DNA of 64,000 bases from Maridesulfovibrio bastinii DSM 16055 (GTDB lineage: Bacteria; Desulfobacterota; Desulfovibrionia; Desulfovibrionales; Desulfovibrionaceae): positions 1 to 64,000 of the forward strand of contig NZ_AUCX01000021.1 of the NCBI RefSeq assembly GCF_000429985.1, given 5' to 3'. Shown piece after piece: positions 36,701 to 45,114 of this stretch. The translations under genes were made by a program, and so were the position numbers. The notes below the pieces were generated by a model, which worked only from the letters and a program-made list of their open reading frames with translations, did no database searches and was not told where the DNA came from. How positions within the stretch are numbered: position 1 is the stretch's first letter; every line of letters begins with the position of its first letter.

Positions 36701-37252
36701 TTTACCCGTTGGGGTAGAGTCGTTTATAACAAATATTTTTTTAGTCTGGGGACGCAGCCTGGCAATGACCTTAATGGTCTCTTTAAATGACGGAGATTCA
36801 AGAACCCCTGTGATGCTGTCATCATTTTTCAGGGTTTCAGCTTTGGTTGCATCATTTACTCCGCAGAAGACCACAGGCGTTTCGGGAAAAAGCTTTTTCC
36901 GGTGCTTTAAGATGAAGTTTAAAGCATTATCATCAGCTGTAAGAACAATGTCATATCGTGGAAGTTTCTTTAGTTTGAAATTTAAATAGTCATAGAATTT
37001 CTTATAAGAAGCAGTCGTGAAAAAGCGTTTGCTGTCCATGAATTCAACATCAAGAACAACTCCTTCAGGGTCCAGCACGGACTTGATTCCGTTTACCTGT
37101 TTTAAGAAAGTGGGAAAAGCGGGATGATAGGAGCTTATAAGCAGCGCTCTTTTATTAAATGAAGCCTGAGCTGGAGTCTGCTGCAGGATTATCACGCAAG
37201 CGACCGGCAGAAGTGTAATAAGAAGTGCAAATATCTTATTATTAATTTTCAT
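33752..37252 (-). CDS. hybrid histidine kinase with ABC-type (type I) periplasmic binding domain
   Basis: 1166 residues. Signal peptide (1-30, ends TPAQA), then a type-I periplasmic-binding fold of the ABC_sub_bind kind (about 33-330; [32 protein letters not shown]), membrane helix about 350-372, three PAS domains (about 382-500, 520-635, 645-765), HisKA with His794 ([11 protein letters not shown]), HATPase ([20 protein letters not shown]) and a C-terminal receiver with Asp1089 ([10 protein letters not shown]). There is no HPt domain in the protein and none nearby, so phosphotransfer must use a partner elsewhere. It senses a small extracytoplasmic ligand of unknown identity. Monocistronic. 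Confidence 0.92.
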   Translation of the reverse strand: MKINNKIFALLITLLPVACVIILQQTPAQASFNKRALLISSYHPAFPTFLKQVNGIKSVLDPEGVVLDVEFMDSKRFFTTASYKKFYDYLNFKLKKLPRYDIVLTADDNALNFILKHRKKLFPETPVVFCGVNDATKAETLKNDDSITGVLESPSFKETIKVIARLRPQTKKIFVINDSTPTGKSDIASLKSSIESQNKTSMEVLSLTKLSWDELGRKLKTLSPSDSIILLSAYRDRDLKQKDFYESLKFISNSTNLPIFHLWEHGLGQGIIGGKVISQFEQGRLAAKMALKILNGTSPGQISIIEGNKANKYIFDDSLVHKYQINHSLLPEDKIIINSEHYLSNQIKHYLTIAVITLTFLVLIVAGLITYSIKLRIAREKITSSEAKLQAIFNNATAGIFMTTTGGRIVKANNAFCSSLKYTADELIGMQINELIIPESESGTAFQLKDLIHGKGESVFRNTCFRKKDMGIIWGDISLEICSDPVLKNRFIVGIFLDSTELHKSNLKLHESEKNLETTLIRLNSHITNSPLALIEWDNEGRVLHWSESAEKIFGWSAKETLGKSWDDWQFIYEEDLVEVRSQIDELIGNKVNYKTVTNRNYTKSGEIVFCNWHNSSFKDEHGNLISILSQIENITERVTAQNDLAQSEDRFRAMFEYMGSGIAIYEAVDNQKDFIFKDLNPMAEKITNLSRDEVIGERLLKLFPSMKESGLLETLMKVHKFGGYEYLPPFYYSDDLRSGWRENRIYSLPSGEIITIFDDVTKRMETQQELVLAKERAEDASKAKSDFLANMSHEIRTPLNGITGMLQLMLMTTLDSEQHEYIQTAIESSRRLTALLSDILDISRIEANRLEVVRKEFNLYEIIDSLRNLFTPPARQAGLEISFNIEDNIPKAIIGDQNRLHQILNNLLGNSIKFTKEGEIKLTVSKIKTSFEGYCNILFSVADTGIGIPDDKINDVFSPFRQVEESLTRSYEGAGLGLAIVKKIILLMNGRLCVDSEHGKGTEIMFSMLFKISSGAQPQKFDLPEINYEEENSVNKNLRVLIVEDEEVNMKTLTIMLDKSNYETVSASDGYAAIEILKKGKIDIVLMDIQMPVLNGVETTEAIRDGAAGSQNKTIPIIAVTAYAMKGDSEMLISKGFDNYISKPVNMSELRSILDSFYKKKLNEE

Positions 37253-37699
37253 CTTTAAGATGCTCCGTCACAGAAGGAAAAAGTTGAGTTTGAATTTTTA
37301 TAAGCTTTATAAGCTTAGCATAACTGTTTTAAAAATTAAAATATATGCTGTCTTAATTTATAAAATTCATTCTTTCTTTTGCGAAACGGTTGTTATTTCT
37401 CAAAATGGAAAAAATTAATTAATTTTTTTCTTAAAAAATAAATACAGGGCTATGTGTCGACAAAATTTTTAAAATATATCATATTTGTCCCGTTTATTCG
37501 TAAGTATATAGTCATTACTGTAGATCAATAATTATAAATATTTGCGATTTTGCCGGAGTCTTCCTGTCTTTGTTCATAAAAGCTTCTTTCGGGACATCTG
37601 CATTAATGCAGAATTCTTCCCAAGAGCGGTTTTTATTAAGGTGTGTGTTATTTTTTGTCTGGTGTCAGCTGAGAGTGTGCCGTTAAAACAGAGGGTGAA
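37253..37699. other. divergent spacer before the serine ammonia-lyase gene
   Basis: 447 bases, AT-rich on the kinase side. It holds a 16-bp perfect palindrome (37597-37612) listed separately and no coding sequence. Promoters for both flanking genes must lie here; none is clear enough to name. Confidence 0.45.
37597..37612. promoter_or_regulatory. 16-bp perfect palindrome, probable operator
   Basis: TCTGCATTAATGCAGA reads the same on both strands. It lies 88 bases before the serine ammonia-lyase start, a typical operator position for a dimeric regulator. The binding protein is unknown. Confidence 0.5.
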
Positions 37700-38926
37700 A
37701 TGGAAAGCATAAAAGAATTATACAGGATTGGGATCGGGCCTTCTTCTTCCCACACTATGGGCCCTAAAAAGGCAGCAGAAATTTTTAAAAAACGTTGCCC
37801 CGATGCATGTTCCTACCGAGTGACATTATTCGGATCTCTGGCTGCAACCGGAAAAGGACACATGACCGACTGGGCTGTAGTACAGGTTTTAGGAGACAAT
37901 AAAACTGAAATTATCTGGAAGCCGGAAGTGGAGTTACCCTTGCATCCGAATGGACTTGAGTTTGAAGCTCTTGCCGGCGACGGAAAAGTTATAAATTCAT
38001 GGCAGGCATACTCTATCGGCGGTGGAGCTGTAAGAGGGGCAGAAAGTACTGATCAGCAGCCGGTGCAGGTGTATGATCTTCCTGATCTGGCCTCGATTAT
38101 GGAAATGTGCGAAAAAAGCGGCCTGACTTACTGGGAGTATGTGGAACGCTGTGAGGGGGCGGATATCTGGGATTTTTTATCTCAGGTCTGGAAGACTATG
38201 GTTGCCGCAGTGAAAAAAGGACTTGAGACACAGGGCGTTCTTCCCGGAAGCATAGGTCTTAAAAGGCAGGCCTGGAGTTATTACAAAAAAACAAAGCTGG
38301 CAGGCAGATCCATGCAGCAGACCGGGCTGGTTACTTCCTATGCTCTTGCTGTTTCAGAGCAGAATGCTTCAGGAGGAACCATTGTCACTGCCCCGACATG
38401 CGGTGCCGCCGGAGTTGTTCCTGCTGTTTTATATTATTTGAAAGAGAGTCAGAAACCCACTGAAACTGAAATTCTGCATTCCCTTGCCACAGCAGGACTG
38501 ATCGGAACTATCATTAAACAGAATGGTTCTATTTCAGGTGCTGAAGTCGGATGTCAGGGAGAGGTCGGTTCTGCGTGTGCAATGGCCTCAGCCGCTGCAA
38601 CCCAGATCATGGGCGGGTCTGTCAGGCAGATTGAATATGCTGCGGAGATGGGGCTTGAACATCACCTTGGGCTGACTTGTGATCCTGTTGACGGTCTGGT
38701 GCAGATTCCCTGTATTGAAAGAAATGCCTGTGCTGCTTCAAGGGCCATAAGCCGGGCGCAGATGGCATATCTTTCCGATGGAGTTCATAGAATTCCTTTT
38801 GACGAAGTGGTGCAGGTTATGAAGCAGACCGGCCATGATCTTCCTAACTTATATAGAGAAACAGCCTCTGGCGGTCTTGCCAAAGTTTATAGTGACAGGG
38901 CTAAAAAAGCTGTTCTTGGCTGTTGA
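37700..38926 (+). CDS. sdaA: L-serine ammonia-lyase, iron-sulfur dependent, single chain
   Basis: 408 residues, cytoplasmic. It converts L-serine to pyruvate and ammonia with a [4Fe-4S] cluster. The beta-type half comes first (GIGPSSSHTMGPKKAA), then the catalytic alpha half: TAPTCGAAGVVPAVL, GAEVGCQGEVGSACAMA, TCDPVDGLVQIPCIERNA. Cysteines in these strips are the cluster ligands. The protein ends in ...LGC: in the Legionella enzyme the C-terminal cysteine occupies the free iron site until serine displaces it, and the same end here suggests the same gating. Monocistronic, with a palindromic operator candidate upstream and a terminator downstream. Confidence 0.93.
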   Translation: MESIKELYRIGIGPSSSHTMGPKKAAEIFKKRCPDACSYRVTLFGSLAATGKGHMTDWAVVQVLGDNKTEIIWKPEVELPLHPNGLEFEALAGDGKVINSWQAYSIGGGAVRGAESTDQQPVQVYDLPDLASIMEMCEKSGLTYWEYVERCEGADIWDFLSQVWKTMVAAVKKGLETQGVLPGSIGLKRQAWSYYKKTKLAGRSMQQTGLVTSYALAVSEQNASGGTIVTAPTCGAAGVVPAVLYYLKESQKPTETEILHSLATAGLIGTIIKQNGSISGAEVGCQGEVGSACAMASAAATQIMGGSVRQIEYAAEMGLEHHLGLTCDPVDGLVQIPCIERNACAASRAISRAQMAYLSDGVHRIPFDEVVQVMKQTGHDLPNLYRETASGGLAKVYSDRAKKAVLGC

Positions 38927-38943
38927 TACTAAGCAGAGTGTTT

Positions 38944-38986
38944 AAAAAAATCCGGGTCTGTTCGTTGAACATTCCCGGATTTTTTT
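38944..38986 (+). terminator. terminator of the serine ammonia-lyase gene
   Basis: Stem AAAAAATCCGGG with CCCGGATTTTTT (ending about 38986) and an internal GTTC/GAAC pairing in the loop, followed by Ts. Good in both directions. Confidence 0.82.
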
Positions 38987-38989
38987 ATT

Positions 38990-39247
38990 GGTAATATAGA
39001 AGTTTTTGCAAACCGGCCCGCCAAATTTTTACCCCGCCGATTGTTCTTCATCTTATCTATTTAAAAATTACTATCTCAGCATCTTATACCATGGTCAGTT
39101 AAGATATAAATGGTTTTGACCTTTTTTTAAAAAAAATGTTATTCTTTTACTCTATGTAAAGTGTCATTGCCGGGTTTTCTTAAGCCATGGAGGAATTTTT
39201 AAATCCGGTCGGAGTTATTTTTTAATAACCGCAACCATGGAGGAGGT
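38990..39247. repeat. leader with repeated CCATGG boxes before the cytochrome genes
   Basis: CCATGG occurs at 39089, 39185 and 39235 here and again at 39331 inside the NapC gene. The 15-mer TTATACCATGGTCAG at 39084-39098 recurs at 39325-39339 in the coding sequence, preceded in both by TCAGCAT. The 10-mer CCATGGAGGA occurs at 39185 and 39235, the latter being the ribosome site. Partial duplication of the gene start is the simplest explanation. Confidence 0.55.
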
Positions 39248-39781
39248 ATGAAAAAAGGGCTGAAACCGGCCTTGTGGATTGCATTGGGAATTGCGTTGGG
39301 TTTCCCGATTTTCAGCATGACATATTATACCATGGTCAGAACCTCAACTCCGGAGTTCTGTGCTTCATGCCATGAGATTCAGGCTGCTTATGACGGATGG
39401 AGAACTTCAACCCATGTCAACAATCCTCAAGGTTTTGTGGCTGACTGTATGGACTGTCATCTGCCCGCACCTCAGGATACAGTTGATTTCTTTTACACTA
39501 AAACATTGCACGGGATGAAGGACGTTGCCGCCCATTTGGCAGGTAAGCCTTATATTCGGGAGGAACAGGCCGAAAAAGCCAGATTATCCATCAAAAATGA
39601 TCAGTGCCTGAAGTGCCATCGTAACATTGAATACATGCCCTATAAGCGGGGTGCGATGCTGGCTCACAGGCAAGTGCTTCACCCTCGAAAAGGGTATGAG
39701 AAAAGGTGCGTGGAGTGTCATTCCAATCTGGTTCACGTTGATCGTGAATATTATGATTATAAAGACAATGGCGGAATCTAG
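39248..39781 (+). CDS. NapC/NirT/NrfH-family tetraheme cytochrome c
   Basis: 177 residues. One N-terminal membrane helix (about 9-30) anchors it, with the rest in the periplasm. Four CxxCH heme sites: C38, C67, C120 and C154. Family role: oxidise menaquinol and pass electrons to a soluble periplasmic multiheme partner. The partner encoded 18 bases later is the octaheme protein, not NrfA, so this pair corresponds to the NapC/octaheme arrangement known from Campylobacterota rather than NrfHA. GGAGGAGGT precedes the ATG directly. Confidence 0.92.
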   Translation: MKKGLKPALWIALGIALGFPIFSMTYYTMVRTSTPEFCASCHEIQAAYDGWRTSTHVNNPQGFVADCMDCHLPAPQDTVDFFYTKTLHGMKDVAAHLAGKPYIREEQAEKARLSIKNDQCLKCHRNIEYMPYKRGAMLAHRQVLHPRKGYEKRCVECHSNLVHVDREYYDYKDNGGI

Positions 39782-39799
39782 ATTCCAGGGAGAAAAAAT

Positions 39800-41176
39800 A
39801 TGATGGGGATTAGAGTTTTTACAGTGGTGCTGGGGCTTATGCTGGCGTCAGGAGTTGCCTTTGCTCAGAATATGCCCAAGCAGAAAGAGTTCCGTATAGA
39901 AAGAGGTATGTCCGATCAGGCTAAAGCCTGCATTGAGTGTCATAAAGAGCTGACTCCGGGACTTTTTGCAGACTGGACTGCCAGCAGACATGCTTCTTCA
40001 AATATTACCTGCATTGATTGTCATCAGGCCGAAGAACATGACAAGGACGTAAGCAAAAATCATTTTAAACAGTATAATCGTTCGGATAACAAATGGGGTG
40101 ATTCAAAATACAGAGTTCCCATTGCCGCAGTTGTCACTCCTAAAGATTGTTCCCGCTGTCACCCTGATGAAGTTAAGCAATATGCAAAAAGCAAGCATGC
40201 CAAAACCAACATAATTGTCTGGAAAATAGATCCGTGGATGAACAAGGGCATGAACAATAAAATTGAAAGGGCCGCCGGTTGCTACACTTGTCACGGAACT
40301 GTTTTGAAAAATGATAAAGACGGTAATCTGGATCCGATGACCTGGCCTAATGTCGGCGTGGGGCGTGTGAATATGGATGGAAGTTTCGGCTCCTGCACCA
40401 GCTGCCATACCAGACACAGATTTTCTGTAATGGAAGCTCGGAAGCCGGAAGCATGCGGACAGTGTCATCTGGGACCTGATCATCCGCAGATAGAAATTTA
40501 TATGGAATCCAAGCATGGAGATATCTACACCGCGTTCGGCGATGAGTATAACTGGAAAGCTGCTCCGGGTACCTGGACTCCGGGGGTGGACTACAGGGGA
40601 CCAACCTGTGCCAGCTGCCATATGTCCGGCTCAGGTAAAGTCATGACGACGCATGATGTGACTGAAAGACTTTCGTGGGAGCTTCAGGCGCCGTTAACTG
40701 TAAGACCTGAAAACTTTAAACCTCTCCCTGCTCAAAATAATTGGGAGACAGAACGTGGAAAAATGAAGCAGGTCTGCATGCAGTGCCATGGAGAAGTCTG
40801 GGTTAATGCCCATTATGCCAAGCTTGATGCCGCTGTAGAAAATTATAATGAAGTTTATTTCAAACCAGCCAAGGCCAAGCTCGATGAACTTTATTCCAAG
40901 GGACTGCTAAGCAAAGAGAAATTCTTTGATGAAGCCATAGAGTGGGAATTTTATGAACTCTGGCATCATGAAGGAAGAAGAGCCAGAATGGGAACAGCTA
41001 TGATGGCACCTGATTATGCATGGTGGCATGGATTCTATGAGTGCAAACATCGTTTCTCAGGATTTATGCAGGAAGCTGATCATCTCATAGAAACAGGAAC
41101 AAAAGCTCATATATGGAAGAATTTCCCCGGAGCAACAGGTGACACTACCCGCCCGAAAGAAATTCCAGCTCAATAA
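39800..41176 (+). CDS. octaheme cytochrome c, hydroxylamine oxidoreductase-like
   Basis: 458 residues with a signal peptide (1-22, ends AFA). Eight CxxCH sites: C44, C71, C117, C161, C199, C219, C270 and C326. The count, the spacing and the C-terminal helical part (WEFYELWHHEGRRARMG ... PDYAWWHGFYE) place it with HAO-like octaheme cytochromes. In ammonia oxidisers HAO oxidises hydroxylamine through a Tyr-crosslinked heme; homologues paired with a NapC-type quinol dehydrogenase, as here, act as reductases of nitrite or hydroxylamine. Whether the crosslinking tyrosine is present needs an alignment around residues 400-415. Direction of catalysis is inferred from the partner. An extra cysteine, C415, is not in a heme motif. 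Confidence 0.85.
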   Translation: MMGIRVFTVVLGLMLASGVAFAQNMPKQKEFRIERGMSDQAKACIECHKELTPGLFADWTASRHASSNITCIDCHQAEEHDKDVSKNHFKQYNRSDNKWGDSKYRVPIAAVVTPKDCSRCHPDEVKQYAKSKHAKTNIIVWKIDPWMNKGMNNKIERAAGCYTCHGTVLKNDKDGNLDPMTWPNVGVGRVNMDGSFGSCTSCHTRHRFSVMEARKPEACGQCHLGPDHPQIEIYMESKHGDIYTAFGDEYNWKAAPGTWTPGVDYRGPTCASCHMSGSGKVMTTHDVTERLSWELQAPLTVRPENFKPLPAQNNWETERGKMKQVCMQCHGEVWVNAHYAKLDAAVENYNEVYFKPAKAKLDELYSKGLLSKEKFFDEAIEWEFYELWHHEGRRARMGTAMMAPDYAWWHGFYECKHRFSGFMQEADHLIETGTKAHIWKNFPGATGDTTRPKEIPAQ

Positions 41177-41201
41177 TAAATATTAAATATCAGCTTGATA
41201 T

Positions 41202-41227
41202 ATCCCCGTTTCTTTGGAAGCGGGGAT
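41202..41227 (+). terminator. terminator of the cytochrome operon
   Basis: ATCCCCG/CGGGGAT stem (41202-41208 with 41221-41227) is followed by TTTCTTTTTCC. Confidence 0.82.
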
Positions 41228-41279
41228 TTTCTTTTTCCAGAGATTGTTGAATTAGTTTCAATAAACTGAGTTGAGCTGA

Positions 41280-41309
41280 TTGCGACAACTGTATTATCGT
41301 GTATATAAT
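41280..41309 (+). promoter_or_regulatory. sigma-70-type promoter of the chemoreceptor gene
   Basis: TTGCGA (41280-41285), an 18-base spacer, then TATAAT (41304-41309). It lies 65 bases before the chemoreceptor ATG and after the cytochrome terminator, so the receptor has its own promoter. Confidence 0.6.
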
Positions 41310-41373
41310 ATAAGTGAAATATATTTTAGCGATGGTTTAAAATCGGTGGTCTGATCTTCAGTGAGGGATTTGT

Positions 41374-42960
41374 ATGTTCAATAAAGTTAGTGTGGCGGCA
41401 AAGACAATTGTTACGGCTCTTGCCGGGCCAATTATTATTGCACTGATTATGGGGTTTCAGCAGATTTATGTAATAAATCAGAAATCGGAAGACGGGATTC
41501 TTAAACAGAGCCGGGCCATTGTCTTTATGGCAGAGGCCGCGAGAAATGATATGAGTAGCAAGCTCTCCTCCGGCATCGTTAAACCTTTCAATGAAATACC
41601 GGATGATAAAGTTCTTGAAGCCGTACCGGTGATCACTGCGATCCGGATGGCTTCCGCCAATGCCGATAAGGCCGGCTACATATTCAGAGTTCCCAAAATT
41701 AAACCCAGAAATCCTGAAAATACTCCCACCGAGCTTGAGAGGAGCGTCCTTGAACGGATGAAATCCGAGAATACTGATGAAGTTACAATTCATGAAGAGG
41801 ACAGCATACGCTACTTCAAGGCGATAAGACTCACAAAAGAATGTCTTTATTGTCATGGGGACCCTGCCGGAAGCAAAGATGTTACCGGTGGAATAAAGGA
41901 AGGCTGGAAAGTAGGTGAAATTCATGGAGCATTTGAAATAGTCAGCTCTCTCGCACAGGCTCATAAGGAAACAAAAAAAGCGGGAATATCTGTAACGGTA
42001 TGGACCCTTATCATTCTTGCAGTTGTTGCTCTGTTCGTAACATGGTTTATGCGCAGTTCTGTTTTAAGGCCATTGTCGGAAATTACATCTATTACCGGAT
42101 TTATGTCTGAGGGTAATTTCAGGGATAAAGTAAATAACCCCGGTAAGGATGAAATAGGGCTGGTCGGCCGTGCTCTAAATACTATGATCGAGAGTTTAAG
42201 CTCGGTTATCAGGGTTGTTGCGGAGACCGCTGCTTCGGTCCATTTAAGCAGCAGAGAAATTTCCGAGGCTGCTGATAATGTTGCCTCAGGAGCGGCAGCA
42301 CAGGCTTCAAGCATTGAGGAAGTTTCTTCCAATATGGATAAAATGGCCGAGAGCATAAAAGATAATGCCAAAAATTGTAAAAAAACCAGAGAAATAGCCA
42401 CAAATGCCGCCAAAAATGCTGAGGAGGGCGGTAGATCAATACAGGAAGGCTTTAATGCTCTGAACGAAATAGCAGGAAAAATACAGATAATTGAGGAGAT
42501 AGCCCGGCAGACAAATCTTCTGGCCCTTAATGCCGCGATTGAAGCTGCAAGGGCTGGTGAGCATGGCAAGGGATTCGCCGTGGTTGCTTCTGAAGTTCGT
42601 AAACTTGCGGAAAGAAGTGGAAAGGCCGCACTTGAAATTATGGAAATATCAAATGTAAGTGTTTCCACTGCAAGTAAAGCGAGCAAACAGCTTGCGGATC
42701 TGGTGCCTGAAATAAGAAAAACCGCAGATCTTGTGGATGAAATTGCGGCGCAGAGTGAAGATCAGGACTCCAATGCTTCAAGAATTAATGAAGCCCTGCA
42801 GAGCCTTGGTTCAATAATTCATCAGAATGCTGCCGCTGCTCAGGAAATTGCGGCAACAACGCTGACAATGGCAGAAAAATCAAGGGAACTTAATGACGCT
42901 GTGGACTTCTTTGAAATTGAAGAGGAAGTTAAAGGAATATCGACACTGCATAAGTTTTAA
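41374..42960 (+). CDS. methyl-accepting chemotaxis protein with c-type heme sensor domain (DUF3365/Tll0287-like)
   Basis: 528 residues. Membrane helix about 12-33, periplasmic domain to about 205, helix about 207-228, HAMP (about 229-283), then the signalling coiled coil with the hairpin tip [41 protein letters not shown]. The periplasmic domain holds C157-x2-C160-H161 in [10 protein letters not shown], the DUF3365-type heme motif, so it probably senses redox state, NO or a related gas. It follows the octaheme cytochrome operon, a reasonable partner for taxis to nitrogen oxides or redox. No pentapeptide CheR tether is present at the C-terminus (it ends LHKF). Confidence 0.9.
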   Translation: MFNKVSVAAKTIVTALAGPIIIALIMGFQQIYVINQKSEDGILKQSRAIVFMAEAARNDMSSKLSSGIVKPFNEIPDDKVLEAVPVITAIRMASANADKAGYIFRVPKIKPRNPENTPTELERSVLERMKSENTDEVTIHEEDSIRYFKAIRLTKECLYCHGDPAGSKDVTGGIKEGWKVGEIHGAFEIVSSLAQAHKETKKAGISVTVWTLIILAVVALFVTWFMRSSVLRPLSEITSITGFMSEGNFRDKVNNPGKDEIGLVGRALNTMIESLSSVIRVVAETAASVHLSSREISEAADNVASGAAAQASSIEEVSSNMDKMAESIKDNAKNCKKTREIATNAAKNAEEGGRSIQEGFNALNEIAGKIQIIEEIARQTNLLALNAAIEAARAGEHGKGFAVVASEVRKLAERSGKAALEIMEISNVSVSTASKASKQLADLVPEIRKTADLVDEIAAQSEDQDSNASRINEALQSLGSIIHQNAAAAQEIAATTLTMAEKSRELNDAVDFFEIEEEVKGISTLHKF

Positions 42961-43002
42961 CGGATTTGATTTCTAACCTCCTGCACCGGTTGTGTTTTAT
43001 GA

Positions 43003-43032
43003 ATACGGGGTATCTAATCAGATATCCCGTAT
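43003..43032 (+). terminator. terminator of the chemoreceptor gene
   Basis: A 13-bp stem with one G-T pair (43003-43015 with 43020-43032) has a 4-base loop and is followed by TTTTTATTT. Confidence 0.85.
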
Positions 43033-43170
43033 TTTTATTTACAAAGAAATAACATTACTGTCTGATTTTTGTCTTTGAAAAGAAGTCTGTTGCATTATCA
43101 TTTAGGCCTGATTAAGATTTTCAAGGCTTTTTTTTGAATAACCGTAAAAATAAACAGGAGTATTTACGAT

Positions 43171-43743
43171 ATGAAATTATTAAGTTTATTGGGAAGCCCC
43201 AAACCTAAAGGCAATACTGCATCTGTTCTTGATATTATAGAAGGTGAATTTAAAGCTCAGGGACACGAAGTTGAGAGAATAAATGTTGCAGAAAAAGATG
43301 TTCACGGCTGTATCGCCTGTCTGAACTGTAAGAATACATCCGATGAAGCCGGATGTATTTTTAAAGATGATATGGTTGGTATAATAGATAGAATGATTGA
43401 ATCTGATATCATTCTTTTTGCTTCCCCCATTTATTTCTGGAGTGTGACAGCCCAGATGAAAGCTGTGATCGACAGATCTTTTTCACTCTACACAAATTAT
43501 CATAAGCCTGACCACGCTTCACTGTTGAAAGGTAAGTCCATTGCTCTCCTTACTACCGGGGGTGGGGTTTATGATGGAAATGCAGAGCTTATCGGAACTG
43601 CTTTCAAGAATTTTTCAAAAGCACTTATTATGAAAAATGCCGGTGAACTTTTTGTGGGAAGTTTCTCTTCACCTGATAAGATGGCAGATGAAATCAGGTC
43701 CCGTGGCACTGATTTCGCCATGCAGCTTCTTAATAACATTTAA
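43171..43743 (+). CDS. flavodoxin-fold NAD(P)H:FMN oxidoreductase
   Basis: 190 residues, cytoplasmic. GSPKPKGNTASVL (8-20) is the FMN phosphate loop, SPIYFWSVTAQMKAVIDR the second flavin contact, TTGGG the third. C47-x2-C50-x2-C53-x8-C62 follows the pattern of this family; in true iron-sulfur flavoproteins a compact cysteine motif binds [4Fe-4S], but the last spacing here is longer, so a cluster is uncertain. It may reduce quinones, Fe(III) or similar acceptors. AGGAG precedes the ATG. It is 62 bases before the Ntn-hydrolase gene and possibly co-transcribed. Confidence 0.85.
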   Translation: MKLLSLLGSPKPKGNTASVLDIIEGEFKAQGHEVERINVAEKDVHGCIACLNCKNTSDEAGCIFKDDMVGIIDRMIESDIILFASPIYFWSVTAQMKAVIDRSFSLYTNYHKPDHASLLKGKSIALLTTGGGVYDGNAELIGTAFKNFSKALIMKNAGELFVGSFSSPDKMADEIRSRGTDFAMQLLNNI

Positions 43744-43805
43744 GTTTATCAGCTCAGGCAGTTTTTTACCGGCTGGTTAACTTTAAGAAACATGTAGGAG
43801 TTTTC

Positions 43806-44915
43806 ATGTTGAAATGCCTTGTTGTTCTTATTGCTTCATTTCTTTTGATATTTCCTGCCATGGCGCAGGCTTGTACCGGAATAACTCTTAAAGGGGCAGA
43901 TGGAACGATTGTGCATAGCCGCACTCTGGAGTGGGGAGAATTCAATCTTTTTCCACGCCTTGATATTGTTCCTGAAGGCTACGTTTTTGAATCTGAAAAA
44001 ATGCCTGACGGTAAAGCCGGTATGAAATGGAAAACCAGATACGGTTTTGTTGGAATATCCATGCTTCATAAAAATGCCTATGTTGACGGCCTGAATGAGA
44101 AAGGGCTGGCAGCGGGTATGTTTTATCTGCCGGGATTTTCAAAATATCCTGCATATCAGCCGGATAAGGCCTCAAGCTCAATGGCTCCCACCGATCTGTT
44201 AAGCTATGTGTTAAGTTGTTGTTCGTCAGTTGCCGATGCACGCGAAGCTTTGACGAAAATTCATGTCGCTCCGGTGATAGAACCTTCACTTGGTTTTACC
44301 GCTCCGATGCACCTTATGATAACTGACAGAACCGGAACTTCAATTGTTGTTGAGTTCATTGATAATAAGATGGTTGTTTTTGATGCCCCGCTCGGTGTCA
44401 TAACAAATTCTCCCAATTATGACTGGCACATGACCAATCTGCGTAATTACATTAATATGTCCGCAGTCAGCCTGCCCACCAAAAAACTGAGTGGCGATGA
44501 TTTTGCTCCGTTGGGTTATGGAACAGGAATGCTTGGACTTCCCGGAGATTTTACTCCGCCTTCAAGATTTGTAAGAGCTGTTGCTTTTTCACAGGCAGCC
44601 AGAAAAACTACAGGCGGATATGATACTGTCAGGGAAAGCTTCCGTATCCTCGATAATTTTGATGTCCCGATTGATGCTACAGAAGTAGCTGAAAATGCCA
44701 AAAGGGGCGGCAAAAAAATGTTCAGCTCCACCCAGATTACCACTGCTGCTGATACTAAAAATGAAGTTTTTTATTATCATACCCAGTTTAACCGCAGGGT
44801 GCGCAAGGTTGAGTTGAAGAAAATTCCGTTCGGAAAGATGGGAACCAAAATGGTGACCAGACCTGCTGATGAAAGCAGGAATGACGATATCAAGGATGTT
44901 ACCCCGAAACTTTAA
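43806..44915 (+). CDS. exported linear amide C-N hydrolase (choloylglycine hydrolase/penicillin V acylase family)
   Basis: 369 residues. The signal peptide ends AQA before Cys23 (AQA-CTG), so signal peptidase cleavage itself would expose the N-terminal nucleophile of this Ntn-hydrolase. The -3 Ala and -2 Gln make a lipobox unlikely. Other family marks: HSRTLEWG (substrate-side Arg/Glu), VDGLNEKGLAAGMFYLPG, NSPNYDWHMTNLRNY (catalytic Asn). It cleaves linear amide bonds; natural substrates could be N-acyl amino acids, signals or conjugates rather than bile acids in this setting. GGAG precedes the ATG. Confidence 0.9.
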   Translation: MLKCLVVLIASFLLIFPAMAQACTGITLKGADGTIVHSRTLEWGEFNLFPRLDIVPEGYVFESEKMPDGKAGMKWKTRYGFVGISMLHKNAYVDGLNEKGLAAGMFYLPGFSKYPAYQPDKASSSMAPTDLLSYVLSCCSSVADAREALTKIHVAPVIEPSLGFTAPMHLMITDRTGTSIVVEFIDNKMVVFDAPLGVITNSPNYDWHMTNLRNYINMSAVSLPTKKLSGDDFAPLGYGTGMLGLPGDFTPPSRFVRAVAFSQAARKTTGGYDTVRESFRILDNFDVPIDATEVAENAKRGGKKMFSSTQITTAADTKNEVFYYHTQFNRRVRKVELKKIPFGKMGTKMVTRPADESRNDDIKDVTPKL

Positions 44916-44958
44916 TCAAAGCTTGTTTACAGCTGTCGGATTAAAGTCTGAAAATATA

Positions 44959-44993
44959 AAAGAGCCTGTGATTGTTTTAGTCACAGGCTCTTT
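44959..44993. terminator. strong bidirectional terminator
   Basis: A 13-bp perfect stem (44959-44971 with 44981-44993) has a 9-base loop and flanking A/T runs. It ends the Ntn-hydrolase transcript and, with 120 bases delay, may also end the minus-strand USP operon. Confidence 0.87.
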
Positions 44994-45114
44994 TTTTGGA
45001 GGGTTTAAAAGCCATAATCTTTTAGTGTGAACTGTTACGATTGTGGCGATTAAAATTTGATTTTAATATATAGAAATATCCATTTAATTGAAGCTGCTTC
45101 ATTAAAAAAGATAA

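Noticed and set aside
40103-40621. 172-codon antisense frame over the octaheme cytochrome
   Set aside because: Overlaps eight conserved heme motifs on the other strand; composition is random.
41961-42686. 241-codon antisense frame over the chemoreceptor
   Set aside because: Shadow of an alanine/serine-rich coding sequence; low-complexity composition and no ribosome site.
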